From: Chionoecetes opilio
Taxonomy: Eukaryota > Arthropoda > Malacostraca > Decapoda > Majidae
Direction of reading: 5' to 3'
DNA: 64,000 nucleotides
Assembly: GCA_016584305.1 (NCBI GenBank)
Contig: JACEEZ010016456.1
Location: 1 to 64,000 of the forward strand
Positions within the stretch are counted from its first letter, which is position 1. Every line of letters begins with the position of its first letter. Positions 1-12,546 of this stretch are shown here, one piece after another. Position numbers and translations under genes: made by a program. Under the pieces are notes generated by a model that was not told where the DNA came from, did no database searches, and saw only the letters and a program-made list of their open reading frames with translations.

Positions 1-600
1 TAAATATACAATTATATATCAATTATATAAAAAATTCCTTTTTTTGATTTTATTAACCGTAAAAATTTTTCTGACTTATGTTTGAACCTCTTTTACACAA
101 GAAGTTTTAGTCTTTAAAAATAAGCCTGAATAAAGAATCTGTATCACACCTTATAGAACCCAATGTCTTTCTATATATTATTATATTATAATATATATAT
201 ATATATTATTATATATATATATATATATATCTATATATCTATATCTTATTATATATTTTCATATATCTTACAAAACGGGGTGCCATCTTTTCTGTCCTTC
301 CGACTAACATTTAAATAAAATTATAATTTAACTTATCTAACTCCCCCTTTTCCATAAATATATTCCTGTCGTGCAATCCCCTAGTTATCATTTTCCACAC
401 TTTGATAAGAAACAATATCTTTCTGACTTATATATTAATCGTGCAAATTTGTCCCACCTCCCCCACCCTTCAAGTAGTCAAGGTGGACAAAAAAAACAGC
501 AAAGGGCATTGCACGGGAACTTTTTCCCACAAGCTTGTAGATCCCAAGGTCTGTCCTGACTTATACTCCTCTTCAGAGTTTCTGGTCTCCCGCCTTTAAA
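1..600. other. AT-rich intergenic DNA with a (TA)n tract
   Basis: No coding frame with recognisable content. A TA-rich microsatellite lies at about 178-260. Short open frames at 371-600 have no recognisable domain. Confidence 0.6.
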
Positions 601-797
601 TAACCCTTCACGCCCAATCTTTCCTTTGCATAAAAAAATTTGTCTGTTGTCCCAAAAAATTACAAGTTCTTTTTAAATCACAAATTAGTTAGTGGACGGA
701 TACTAAACGGTCATATCTTAAAATTTGCTTCTTTTCACTAAAAATTGTCAAATGGTACCCAAATTAAAATGAAATTCTTCAGGGCCCGGGGGGTTTA
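601..797. mobile_element. Small TTAA-type MITE copy, degraded
   Basis: The segment starts with CCCTTCACGCCC next to TAA and ends with a G-rich stretch followed by TTTAA. Its interior (a gacggatactaaacggtca-like block and a caaatggtacccaaatta-like block) matches the cleaner 204-bp element at 47170-47373. The right terminal repeat is blurred by G and C homopolymer errors. No coding capacity. Membership of the same family is well supported by the interior; the exact ends are not. Confidence 0.6.
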
Positions 798-804
798 AAG
801 ACTG

Positions 805-1900
805 ACCTGTGGGACCTTGAGCACCAGCACCTTGTAGAAGGCCTGTTTGGGCCCTTTTAGCTGCGTGCGGGTAATGTCCCCTCCTCCTGAACTCAGTTTC
901 CTCAACCGGGGTGGGCGAGCATTTTGGTTAAGATGCCTTTCAGGGTAATTTTGCCCTCCTCCGACACTCTTCCCACCCCAGTGTGGCGAACAGTGTTTTA
1001 AGACTCCCCTTTTCAGGGTAATGTGCCCCCACTCCTGAAAAACTCTTTTCTCTCACCATTGGTGGGCGAGAAAAAAATGGGTGGTTAAGACTGCCTTTCA
1101 GGGTAATGTTTTCCTACACTCCTCACTCAGTTCCTTCCCCCGTGTGGGTGAGCTGTGTTGTTAAAGGGACTCCCTTTCTGGGTAAATGTTTTCCCACCTC
1201 CTGACACTCAAAGTTTCTCACACCAGTGTGGGTGAGTGTGTTTGTTAAGATTGCCTTTCAGGGTAAATTTTTCCCTCCCCTCCTGACCCAAATTTTTTCC
1301 ACCATGTGGGCGCATTGTTTGTTAATTGCCTTTCTGGGTAATTTTTTCCCACACTCCTGACCTCATAGTTTCTCTCACCAGTTTTTGGTGAGGATGTGTG
1401 TTTTTTAGACTGCTCTTGGGGTAAATGTTTTCCTACACTCCTGACACTCCAAAAATTCTTTCACACCATGTGGGTAGCATTGTTGTTAAGATTCCTTTCT
1501 GGGAAAATGTTTTCCTACCTCCTGACACCAATTCTTTCACACCGTGGGGGTGAGCATGTGTTTTTGAGATGGCCTTTCTGGGTAAATTTTTTCCTCACTC
1601 CCTGAACTAAAAGTTTCTCTCCCCAGTGTGGTTGGGGCATTGTGTATTAAGACTGTTCAGGCAATATAGGTGTTCCCACACTCCTGACACTTAAAGTTTC
1701 CTCCCCATTTGTGGGTGAGGATGTGTTTTTTTAAGATGGCTCTTGCGGGTAATGTTTTTCCTACACTCCTGACACCCCAAAGTCCCCTCACCCATGGGGG
1801 TACTGTGGCTCCTAAATCGCCTTACGAGTGAACACTTTGCCACATGGTCACCCTCACCCTGTCTTGCGTATAGGGGTGGGATTGTGCATTAATGCCACCT
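805..1900 (-). CDS. C2H2 zinc-finger array, frames broken
   Basis: Read on the minus strand, this stretch repeats every ~82-84 bases the pattern of a C2H2 finger plus linker: LTHTGER, then FECQECGK-like residues, then a helix such as TRKSHLKTH. About 12-13 units are visible, one for each plus-strand copy of the ctcaccagtgtgggtgag-like linker. C2H2 fingers with TGE(K/R)P-type linkers usually bind DNA, so a nuclear transcription-factor role is the family expectation. Nearly every unit differs in length by 1-3 bases, so no single frame stays open. The neighbouring homopolymer noise suggests sequencing indels rather than true decay, but a pseudogene is possible. At the low-coordinate end the coding-like sequence runs into a plausible splice donor (minus strand CCCACAG|gtcagt, exon end about 806), so more exons could lie to the left of the window. 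The upstream limit near 1900-2120 is unclear. Confidence 0.65.
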
Positions 1901-2307
1901 TGGTGTTCACATTTTCCCCACATCGCCCAAAAAGTGTGGGGTCCCCGCCCCTCCTTGCACACTACTTTTTTCCCAGCACCCCCTGTGATGGGAGGCGTCA
2001 GCGGTCCCGCAGGAACCCCGGTGGGGCTGCCAGGGGGCCTCGGGGATGCCCAAACGCTCCCTATCAAGGAAGTGGGGGAAATTTCCCGGGGGGGTTTGGC
2101 GCCGACCTGGACTCTTCACCTCACTGAGACCTCAGCACCTGTAACATTAGTGTCTGTCAGCACACAAGCAGGGAAGTGCTTCCTCTAAAGCCCCGTCACA
2201 CGATGCCTTTTTTCCCCCGGGGCGGCGAGGCGATGTAATGCATAAATTCATAGAACCACTTAGTCAAGTGGGACGTCCCTACTGACAAAGGTCGGTTAGC
2301 GCGCCAA
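1901..2307. other. GC-rich flank of the zinc-finger array
   Basis: GC-rich sequence with G and C runs. On the minus strand a tccag acceptor-like site occurs near 2112, so part could be the 5' end of the zinc-finger exon. No finger is recognisable here and no firm gene call is possible. Confidence 0.4.
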
Positions 2308-4300
2308 GTGGGCGCACATTCTGGTGAATAGCGTAGCTTAGAATCCTCACTCGGGACATTCTGGTGAATAGCGTAGCTTAGAATCCTCACTCGGGACATT
2401 CTGGTGAATAGCGTAGCTTAGAAGCCTCACTCGGGACATTCTGGTGAATAGCGTAGCTTAGAATCCTCACTCGGGACATTCTGGTGAATGCGTACTTGAA
2501 TCCTCACTGGGGAAATTCCGGGGGAAAACGGTTAAAAAACATTCTGGTGAAATAGCGTATTTAAAACCTCACTCGGGACATTCTGGTGAATACGAGCTTA
2601 GAATCCTCCTCGGGGACATTCTGGGAATAGCGTAGCTTAGAAGCCTCATTTCCGGGACATTCTGGTAAATAGCGTAGCTTAAATCCTCACCGGGACTTCT
2701 GGTGAATCGTAGCTTAGAAGCCTCATCGGGTTCTGGTAATAGCGTGGGGTTTAAAACCCTCACTCGGGACATTCTGGTGAATGGGTAGCTTAGAAGCCTC
2801 ACTCGGACTTTCTGGTGATAGCGTAGCTTAAAACCCCTCCTCGGGACTTCTGGTAATACGTAGCTTAGAACCCTCCCCGGGGACTTCTGGTGAATAGCGT
2901 AGCTTAGAAGCCTCACTCGGGACATTCTGGTGAATAGCGTAGCTTAGAAGCCTCACTCGGGACATTCTGGTGAATAGCGTAGCTTAGAAGCCTCACTCGG
3001 GACATTCTGGTGAATAGCGTAGCTTAGAAGCCTCACTCGGGACATTCTGGTAATAGCGACTTAAAAGGGCCTCATCGGGACTTTTCGGTGAATACGTAGC
3101 TTAGAACCTCACTCGGGAATTCGGTGAATAGCGTAGTTTTAAGCCTCCCCGGGCACATTCTGGGAAATCGTACTTAGAATCCTCACTCGGGACTTTCTGG
3201 GAATAGGTACTTAGAATCCTCACTCGGACATTCTGGTAAATGCGTAGCTTAAAATCCTCACTCGGGACTTCGGTGAATAGCGTCTTAGAAGCCTATCGGG
3301 ACTTCGGGTGAATAGCGTAGCTTAAATCCTCACTGGGACTTTTGGGAATGCGTACTTAGAAGCCTCACTGGGGAAAAATTCTGGTGATAGCGTAGCTTAA
3401 AACCTCACTCGGGACATTCGGGGAATGCGGCTTGAAGCCCACTCGGGCTTTCTGGTGAATAGCGTACTTAGAACCTCACTCGGGATTCTGGTAAAATAGC
3501 TACTTAGAAGCCTCACTCGGGACATTCTGGTGAATGCGTGCTTAGAATTCCCTGGGGAAATTTCTGGTGAATAGCGTAGCTTAGAAGCCTCACTCGGGAC
3601 ATTCTGGTGAATAGCGTAGCTTAGAAGCCTCACTCGGGACATTCTGGTGAATAGCGTAGCTTAGAAGCCTCACTGGGGAATTTTCTGGTAATAGCTAGCT
3701 TAAAAGCCTCACCCCCGGGCATTCTGGTAAATAGCGTAGCTTAGAAGCCTCACTCGGGACTTCTGGTAAATACGTACTTAGAACCTCACCGGGACTTCGG
3801 GTAAATAGCGTACTTAAATCCCACCGGGAATTCTTGGTGAATCGTATTTAAAGAAACCCTCACTCGGGCATTCTGGTGAATGCTACTTAAAATCCTCACT
3901 CGGGACTCTGGTGAATGCGTGCTTAGAAGCCTCCTGGGCCCCCTTCGGTAATAGCGAGCTTGAACCTCACTCGGGACTTCTGGTAAATAGCGTAGCTTAG
4001 AATCCTCACTCGGGACATTCTGGTGAATAGCGTAGCTTAGAAGCCTCACTCGGGACTTCGGGTGAAAGGGGGTTAAAGCCTAGGGGCTTCTGGGGTTTGG
4101 GGGTTTTTTTTAAAGGGCCCTTTTGGGACATTCGGGAAAAGGCGTGTTTTAGAAGGCTAACTGGGACCCTTCTGTAAATAGCGGAGGTTTTTGGGGGAAA
4201 CCCATCGGGAAATTCTGGGGGTTGGGGGTTAGAAGCCTATCGGGTTTCTGGTGAAAGCTGGGTTAAAAAGTCCCCGGGAACGGTGTAGGGAAAGGTTTAG
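2308..4300. repeat. 40-bp minisatellite, ~48 copies
   Basis: Direct repeats of a 40-base unit beginning gacattctggtgaatagcgt and ending cctcactcgg. Clean copies occur at 2310-2480, 2880-3050 and 3570-3670. Other copies carry scattered deletions and G or A runs, increasingly so past 4050. Apparent long reading frames on the minus strand (SRVRLLSYAIHQNVP-like repeats) are translations of the repeat, not genes. Confidence 0.95.
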
Positions 4301-4339
4301 AAGCCTACCCGGGGGAACAAAAAAGGGAAATTTTTTTTT

Positions 4340-7300
4340 TGGAAATGTTACCAGCCTGAGTCCTGTGTCTTTTGGAAGCTTCCCCAGCCTGATCCTGGTC
4401 TGTTGGAAAGGACTTCAGCCTACCTGGGTCTGTTGGAAGGACTTACCAGGAGTCCTGTGTCTTTTGGAAGGACATTACCAGCCCTGACCTGTTCTGTTGG
4501 GAAGGACATTACCAGCCTGGTCCTGTTCTTTTTGGGGGAAGCCTGATCCTGTGCTTTTGGAACCCCTGATCCTGTGTCTGGGGAAGGGACATTACCAGCC
4601 TGAGTCCTGTGTCTTTTGGGAAGGACATACCAGCCTGAGTCCTGTGTCTTTTGGAAGGCCTGGGGTCCTGTGTCTGTTGGAACCCCTGATCCTGTGTCTG
4701 TTAAAGGGACTTACCAGCTGAGTCCTGTGTCTTTTGGGAAAGGGCCCCGCCGGGCTGTGTCTTTTTAAAGGGGACTTTTACCAGCCTGAGTCCTGTGTTT
4801 TTTGGAAGGAATTCCCAGCCTAGCCCTGGGGGCTGTTGGAAGCCTGAGCCTGTGTCTTTTGGAAGCCTGACCCTGTGTCTTTGAAGGACATTCCCAGCCT
4901 GATCCTGTGTTTTTTGGAAGGACTTTTACCACCTGATCCTGTGTCTTTTGGAAGCCTGATCCTGTGTCTTTAAAAAGGCCTGAGTCCTTGTCTGTGGAGG
5001 ACATTACCACCTGACCCCTGTGTCTGTTGGAAGGACTTACCAGCCTGAGCCGGGGTCTGTTGGAACCTGAGTTTGTGTCGTTGGAAGGACATACCACCCC
5101 CGAGTCCTGTTTTTTTGGAAGCTGATCCTGTTCTTTTGGGGGAAGGCCTGAGTCCTGTTCTGTTGGAAGGACATTACCAGCCTGAGTCCTGGTCTTTTGG
5201 GGAAGCCTTAAAGCCTGTGTCTTTGGGAAGCCAAAAGTCCTGTGTCTTTGGAAGGACATTACCCCCTTTTTCTGTGTCTGTTGGAAGCCCTGACCCTGTG
5301 TCTTTTGGGGAAAAGCCTGAGTTTTTTCTTTTGGGGAAGCCTAGTCCTGTTCTTTTTTGGAAAAACCTGAGTCCTGTGTCTGTTGGAAGGCTTACCACAT
5401 TTTGAGTTCCTGTGTCTGTTGGAACCTGGTCCGTGTCTTTTGGAAGGACATTCCCCACCTGAGTCCTGTGTTGTTGAAGTGAGTCCTTGTCTGTTGGAAG
5501 GACTTCCGGGCCTAGCCCTGTGCCCTGTTGAAGCTGAGTCCTGTGTCTTTTGGGAAAGGCCTGAGTCCTGTGTTTTGAAGCCTGGTCCGGCTTTTGGAAG
5601 GACATTACCCCTGATCCTGTGTCTTTTGGGAAAAACCTGAGTCCTTGGGTCTTTGGAAGACTTACCAGCCTGAGGCCGTGTCTTTGGAAACCTGAGTCCT
5701 GTGTCGTTGGAAGGACTTTACCAGCCTGGGGCCCTGTGTCTGTTGGAACCCTGAGTCCTTGCTGTTAAAAGGGTTTAAAGGTCCTTTCTGTTGGAAGGGC
5801 CTGGTCCTGTGCTTTTGGAAGCCTGAGTCCGGTGTCGTTGGAACCCCCTTTGAGTCCTGTGTCTGTTGGAAGCCCCTGAGCCCTGTGTCTTTTGGAAGGA
5901 TTTTTAACAGCCGAGCCTGTGTCTTTGGAAGCCTGAGTCCGGGTGTCTTTTGGAAGCTAGTCCTGTGCCCGTTGGAAGGACATTCCCCCCAGCCTGAGTC
6001 CGTGCTTTTGAAGTTGAGCCCCTGTCTGTTGGAAGGGACATTCCCCAGCCTGAGTCCTGGTCTTTTGGAAGGACTTTACCAGCCTGAGTTGTGTCTGTTG
6101 GGAAAAGGACATCCCCGGGCCTGAGTCCTTGTCTGTTGGAAGGACTTTACCAGCCGATCCTGTGTTTTTGGGGAAGGACATTAAGCCTAGTCCTGTGTCG
6201 TTGGGAAGGGGCCCTGGTCCTGTGTCTGTTGGAACCTGAGTCCTTTTCTGTTGGAAGGCTTCCACCCTGAGTCCTGTGTCTTTGGGAACCTGAGCCTGTG
6301 TTGTTGGAAGCCTAGTCCTGTTCTTTGGAAAAGGACATTACCAGCCTGGTCCGTGCTGTTGGGAAGCCTGAGCCTGTGTCTTTTGGGGAACCCTGAGTCC
6401 GTTCTGTTGGGAAAAAGGGACATTACACCTGATCCTGTGTCTTTTGGAAGCCTGACCCCTGTTCTTTTGGAAACCCCTGGCCCGTGTCTTTTGGGAAGCT
6501 GATCCTGTGTCTGTTGAACCCGGATCCTTGTCTTTTGGGAAGGACTTCCCCCACCCTTTTGGTCTTTGGGGTCTTGTTTTGGAACTCGGTCCTGTGTCTG
6601 GGAAGGACATTACCAGCCTGATTCCGTGTCTGTTGGAAGCCTGAGTCCGTGTCTGTGAAGGCCATTACCAGCCTGAGCCGTGTCTGTTGGAAAAGCCTGA
6701 CCCTGTGTCTGTTGGAAGCATGAGCCTGTGTCTTTTGGGAAGCCTGGGGCCCTGTTCTTTGGAAGGACATTCCACCCTGATCCTGTGTCTTTTGGAAGCC
6801 TGAGCCCCTGTGTCTGTTTTGGAAGGACTTTCCCCAGCCGATCCTGTGTCTGTTGGAAGCCTGAGTCCTGTGCTGTTGGAAACCCTGAGTCCTGTGTCTG
6901 TTGGAAGCCTGAGCCCGTGTTTTTTGGAAGGCCTGAGTCCTGTTCTTTTTGGAAAACCTTTAGCCCTGGTCTGTTGGAACCTTACTTGGTCTGGGGGGCC
7001 CTTAAGCCTGACCCCTGTGTCTTTTGGGAAGCCGAGTCCTTTCTGTTGGAAGCCGGAGTCCTGGTCTGTTGGAAGGACATTACCAGCCGAGTCCTGTGTC
7101 TGTTGGAAAGCATTACCAGCCTGAGCCTGGTCTGTTGGAAGCCTGAGTCCTTGTCTTTTGGAAAGCCTGAGCCTGTGTTGTTGGAAACCTGAGTCCTGTG
7201 CTGTTGGAAGCCTGAGTCCTGTGTCTTTTGGGAAAGGGGCCTTATCCTGTGTTTGTTGGGAAGCCTGAGTCCTGGCTGTTAAAAAGCCTGACCTGTGTTT

Positions 7301-9400
7301 TTGGGAAGGACTTTACCAGCCTGGTCTTTGTCTGTTGGAAGGGCCGAGTCCTGTGTCTGTTGAAGGACTTACCAGCCGGGTCCTGTGTCTGGGGGGAAGC
7401 CTGGTCCTGTGTCTGTTGAAGGACATTCCAGCCTAATCCTGTGTTTTTGGAAGCCTACCCCTGTTCTTTGGAAGCCTGAGCCCTGTGTCTTTGAAGGGAC
7501 ATTCCCAGCCTGAGTCCTGTGTCTTTTGGGAAAGCTGGAGTCCTGTGTCTTTTGGGAAAAGCCTGAGCCTGGGTCGTTGGAAGCCTAGCCGGTTTTTTAA
7601 GCCTGAGGTCCTGTGTCTGTTGGAAGGACATTACCGGGCCTGAGTCCTGTGCCCTGTTGAAGGCCCTTACCAGCCTGGGGGGGTCCGGTCTGTTGGGGAA
7701 GGCCTGACCTGGTCTTTTTGGGAGGGACATTAAACCCCTATTCCCCGGGGGGAACCCTGGTCCTGTGTCTTTTGGAACCAAAATCCGGGCTGTAAAGGCC
7801 TGAGTCCTTTCTGTGGGCCTATCGGGTTTTTTTTGGAAAAAAATTACCGCCCGGGAGTCCCTGTGTCTTTTGGAAGGACTTACCCCCAGGCCTGAGTCCT
7901 GTGTCTGTTGGAAGGACATTACCCCCTGAGTCCGTGTCGTTGGAAGGACATTACCAGCCTGGGGGTCCTGTGTCTGTTGGAAGGACTTTTACCAGCCTGA
8001 GTTCCCTGGTCTTTTTGGGGGCAACCAGCCTGGTCCTGTTCTGTTTGGAAGGACATTCACCGATCCTGTGGGGAAGCCTGACCCCGTGTCTGTTGGAACC
8101 TGAGTCCTGGTCTGTTGGGGAAGGACATTACCAGCCTGAGCCCTTTGGTCTGTTGGAGGGGCCTTTCTTTAAACAACCGCCGGCTGGCGGCCTTTTTGGG
8201 CCCGGTCGGGTTGAAGGCATTACCAGCCGAGCCCTGTGTCTGTTGGAAGCCTGAGCCTGTGTTGTTGGGGGGGACATTCCCAGCCTGGTTGTGTCTTTTG
8301 GAAAAGCCTGAGCCTGGTCTGTTGGAACCCCCTGAGTCCTTGTCTTTTGGGAAGCCTGAGTCCTGTGTCGGGGGAAAAGCCTGAGTCCTGTGTCTGTTGG
8401 AAGACATTACCGCCTGAGTCCTGTGCTTTTGGAAGCCTGAGTCCTGTGTCTTTTGGGAAGGACTTTACCAGCCTGAGCCCGTGTCTTTTGGAAGCCTGGG
8501 GCCTGTGTTTTTGGGAAGCCTTCCTGTGTCTTTGGAAAAAAGCCTGAGTCCTGTGTCTGTTGGAAGGACATTACCGGCCCCCTTTTTGGGAGGTCTGGGT
8601 CTGTTGGGAAGCCTGAGTCCTGGTCTTTTGGGAAGCCTGAGCCTTGGTCTGTTGGAAGCCTGAGTCCTGTGTCTTTGGAAGGACATTACCAGCCTAGCCT
8701 GTGTCTGTTGGAAGCCTGAGCCTGTTCTGTTGGAAGGACATTACCAGCCTGAGTCCTGTTTCTTTTGGGGAAGCCTGAGCCCTGTGTCGTTGGGAAAACC
8801 CCGGGAGTCCTTCTGTTGGAAGCCTGGTCCTGGTCTGTTGGAAGGACATTACCACCCGAGCCTGTGTCTTTTGGGAAGGACTTCCCAACCCCTGAGTCCT
8901 GTGTCTTTTTGGAAAGGACTTACCACCGGGTTTCCTGTTCTTTGGAAGGACTTCCCCACCTGACCCTGTGTCTGTTGAAGGACATTCCACCCGGAGTCCT
9001 TTTTTGTTGGGAAAGGACTTTTTAACCTCCGGGTCCTGTGCTGTTGGAAGGAAAAATTACCAGTTGACCTGTGTCTGTTGGAAGGAAATTCCCCAGCCTA
9101 GTCCTGTGTCTGTTGAAGGACATTACCAAACCCTGGTCCCTGTTTTCTGTTGGAAGGACATTACCAGCCTGATCCTGTGCTTTTGGGAAAGGGACATTAC
9201 CGCCTGATCCTGTCTTTTGGAAGGACTTACCAGCCTGATTTTCCTTTTTTTGTGTTCTTTTTGGAAGGACATTACCACCTGAGTTTTGGGGCTGTTGGAA
9301 AGGGCATCCACCCTGGGGGTCCTGTGTCTTTTGGAAGGACTTAAGCCTGAGCCTGTGCTGTTGGAAGCTTACCGGCCTGAGTCCTTGCTGTTGGAAGGAA
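4340..9400. repeat. 5-kb minisatellite with 35-bp and 24-bp monomers
   Basis: The long monomer begins ttggaaggacattaccagcc and continues tgagtcctgtgtctg (35 bases). The short monomer is the same unit lacking the 11 bases gacattaccag (24 bases). Both are interspersed through the block, often as the short form repeated two to four times between long forms. Copies are noisy in homopolymers. All open frames here are translations of the repeat. Confidence 0.95.
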
Positions 9401-9489
9401 ATGGGGGATTTCAGGAAGTAACTGGGGGCCAGGGGCTGTAAACCCCTTTTCAGGCCCCGGCTCTCAGGAAGCTCCCCGGGCTCCATCGC

Positions 9490-9775
9490 GCCAGGCAAGT
9501 CCTGTAAACGGGGCCTTCCACTCCCCCCCTTGACCAGACTGTCAACGGGGCCCTTCCCTCCCCCCCTTTGACCAGCTGTAAACAGGGCATTCCTACTCTC
9601 CCCCTTGACCAAACTGTAAAACAGGGGCACTTCCTACTCTCCCCCTTTGCCCAAGACTTCCAGGGCACTTCCTACTCTCCCCCTGACCAGACTGTCAACA
9701 GGGCATTTCCCCTTCCCCTCCCCCTTGACCAAGACTGTCAACAGGGCACTTCCTACTCTCCCCCCCCTTTTACCG
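9490..9775. repeat. 40-bp minisatellite, ~7 copies
   Basis: Direct repeats of a 40-base unit that begins cttgaccagactgtcaacag and ends actctccccc. Several copies are shortened or carry C or A run changes. The unit is unrelated to the two minisatellites to its left. Confidence 0.9.
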
Positions 9776-10519
9776 GGGTTTTTTTGCCAAACCCCTTCAG
9801 GGTACCCCCTCTTGTGATCTTCCAACTTGCCCAAACATTCCTTGGGAAATTCTCAAGCGACGTCCTCCTTGTCTTGTACTACAAGCAGTGATGTCACGAG
9901 CAAGAGTTTTTGTTTCTTTCTGGGACTTCCCCAAAAACGAGACTTTTACTTCTTTTCTGGAAGTACTTTTTGGACTCTGAAGGAAAACTATCCGCCAAAG
10001 GAAAATACCAAATTTTCTGATGATGCGCTGGACAAAAAAAACAAATACAACTTTTTAAACTTGTGCTATAAAAAAAACTGACTACTCTTTTGACAGTGAA
10101 GGGAAATTTCTTCGTACAATCAATCAATCATTGGGGGCTAGGGGGGGGGCGCGTCGCCTCGCCCCCTACGGCCACTCCCGGGGGGGTCACCACCGCGGTT
10201 CCCATGCGGCCCCTTTCCCTCCCCAAGCACTCTCGAAAGAAACTAAAACTGCCCCACCCCACGACTTGTGGGCGCCCCCTTGGCCTCCTCCAGGGGCCGT
10301 TTGTCCTTTACGATAAAAACCCAGGGGAAGGATCTTTTTTCAGGGTAGGGCCACATCCCAATAGCCAAAGTTAGCGCGAGGGACAGCAGGTAATAGGCCT
10401 CGTTTCTTTTCTCACGGTGAAAGCGCTGATTTGACAGTAATCACCCCGGGATCCCCAGATTCTGCGAAGACCCTTACTACCAAAAGCATCGATTCGCCTC
10501 TTCAAGTCGCTATTTAGTG
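9776..10519. other. Intergenic, no gene recognised
   Basis: Mixed AT-rich (9900-10120) and GC-rich (10130-10320) DNA with homopolymer noise. A short caatcaatcaat tract precedes the GC-rich part. Open frames are short and without recognisable domains. Confidence 0.5.
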
Positions 10520-10532
10520 TTCATGTCTCTTA

Positions 10533-11100
10533 TCAATAGAGTAAGACAGGGATCACAAGCGTCTTGAAGCTCCGGATGTCTGTCCTTCTGCACAGATACC
10601 GACAACGCCAAATACTTGTGCTGAGCGAGTCCATAACACCGTGGGCTATGCCAATCCGCCGTAAGACTTCTTGACGTGACCCGCCGTCATTATGGACTGC
10701 GCTACCAAGGTATGTAAAACTTTCCAAGATCTCAATGTCCTCGCCACACGCATGAACAGACTGTACTGCTTCATCTAGTAAGTCTCCAAACACCTGGACC
10801 TTGGTCTTGAGCCAGGAGACCTCAAGTCCCAAAGGCTTTGCCTCCTCGTGCAGCGCCTCGAGAGCCATCACCAGGACCTCCAGCGACTCAGCAAAGATTA
10901 CTGCATCATCGGCAAAAACAAGATCAGTGATCTTGGTGTTGCCGACGGATGCTCCACAATCACTTTGATCTACAACCTTGTCCAATACTCAGTCCATACA
11001 AGCGTTGAAAAGTGATGGGGCAAGGACGCACCCTTGCCTCACTCCTGTATTCACAGGAAAGAAGCTGGATACACCTGCCCCACACTTCACAGCACTCTCG
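10533..11100 (-). pseudogene. LINE reverse-transcriptase fragment (RTE-like)
   Basis: On the minus strand the frame reads TGVRQGCVLAPSLFNACMD, a stop, then VLDKVVDQ and DLVFADDAVIFAES. These are conserved reverse-transcriptase blocks: the (V/P)QGC(V)L(A/S)P motif, then the catalytic FADD box. It continues through a thumb-like region (ESFTYLGSAVHNDGGS, then RRTDIRSFKTLVIPVLLY) and stops at 10533, where homology ends. The premature TGA at about 10989 replaces an expected tryptophan (TGG). The element normally copies its RNA into chromosomal DNA. This copy lacks the endonuclease and most of the reverse transcriptase and is dead. The RTE-type assignment is from memory of related crustacean elements; the LINE call itself is firm. 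Confidence 0.85.
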
Positions 11101-11774
11101 CTACATCACATGGCAAAAATGCCTGTGACGGAATTGGTGGGACGGTCAAGAGAGCAGTGGCCCAGGCAAGCAGGCAACGACTACATGCAAATAAAATCCT
11201 AACTCCCTTGGCTATGTTTGATTTCGTAACAAAATCTTTTGAATCAAAAATTAAATTCTTTTATGTTTCTTCAGAAATGGTTGCACTGAAAAAAGAATCC
11301 CTTGCGGAGCATTTCATGAAAGCTGTGCCTGTCAAAGGTACTCAGCAGTACCACAGATTTGTGCCTGTGGAGCCATTTGGGACACTCCAGGTGTTCAAGG
11401 TGTCAACTGAGCAAATGGGACGTTCGGTATCATGTCTGAAATCTGATGACAAGTTGGAAGATGACTTTGTGGTGGAGGAGGGAGAACTTGTTGTGGGTGC
11501 ATATGTGGGATGCGTTTATGAGAAACAGCTTTGGTTTGCAATGATAGAGGAGTTGTCTGATGAATTTGGAGATTTGCTTGTCTCATTTCTCGGGCCCCAA
11601 GGAAAGTCTGGATCCCATACTTTTTCATCAAAAGTGGACAGATTGTGGCTGCCTGGGGGTGACATTCTTCTAGTTATGTCTAATTCAAAGCTGCAAGCGG
11701 GGAGGAGAATTAGATATTGTTTCAGAGAAGACGAAATGACTACTGTTGAGCATCGCTGCCTGTCAGCGTGCTAA
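11101..11774 (+). CDS. C-terminal part of a mobile-element-like protein
   Basis: An intact 224-codon frame beginning ATSHGKNACDGIGGTVKR and ending in a TAA stop at 11774. The HGK-x2-CDGIGGTVKR signature followed by RASRQR-like residues, ILTP and FFYVSSE is, as I recall, typical of the C-terminal region of large uncharacterised animal proteins that behave like transposon products; the biochemical role is unknown. No methionine start is supported: homology begins exactly where the antisense reverse-transcriptase fragment ends (about 11100), so the 5' part has been removed or replaced. The rest reads cleanly (PVEPFGTLQVFKVS, LEDDFVVEEGELVVGAYVG), with no frameshift. It could be a remnant of a mobile element or the last exon of a split gene. 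Function not assigned. Confidence 0.6.
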
Positions 11775-12546
11775 CAACACAATTGAACTTGTGAAAATCT
11801 TCCAAACTGTTGACATTTTTTGCATTTATTTGTTGAATACACCTGTTTGACTTCAAATATACCCCTTATCCCAATTAATATTAGTAAATTTTATTGTTGC
11901 AACCCACAGTCAAGTGGTCAATCTTCATTTTTTGCTTGAATAAATTTTTTTGTCAGGTGGGGGCTTAAAGGTCAAAGGTCAAGGTCAAGGAGGTCAACTC
12001 TTATATTTACTTTCCAAATTGAATTACTAAAATTCTGTAAGTCTAGGAAGATTCCCTGGCTTATTCTGAGCAAAAAACATGTAAAACGAATTTTCGGTTT
12101 TTCACGAGGCCATAACTTTTGAACTATAAGAGATAGAGCCGAAATTTACAGAATCGTTTTTTTTGGCCAAAAGCACCCTGGGAGCCAATTTTCATGCAAA
12201 TCCGAGACGGTGTGGTGTTGACCCCTGGTCCACCTCTCCTGGAATGCCCCAAGTAACACACTTAACTTCACGCTTTAAAAGTCTTGTTTTGTTGAAGCCA
12301 CCGAATAACTATAGTGGAATCATCACACAGCAGTGGTAGGACGCTATAGTTTAGAAGGTATTGCGTGCCAGGGTCCACTGACTCCTATGACTATTTTTTT
12401 TTTAGCCCACTTACTTTTATATAGTCCTCTTACTTGACTGGAGGGTCCTGACTCCTCCCTTTTACCCATTTGACCTGACCTTACTTGGAAATTGAAGTCA
12501 GGACAGGTCTTGACCCCACCTGAAGAACCATCACCCCAGGATATCC
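11775..12546. other. Non-coding flank of the mobile-element-like frame
   Basis: AT-rich DNA after the stop, with a ggtcaaggtcaaggtcaagg-like run at 11970-12000 and a 'cacgaggccataacttttgaac' type block at about 12102. No gene seen. Confidence 0.5.
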
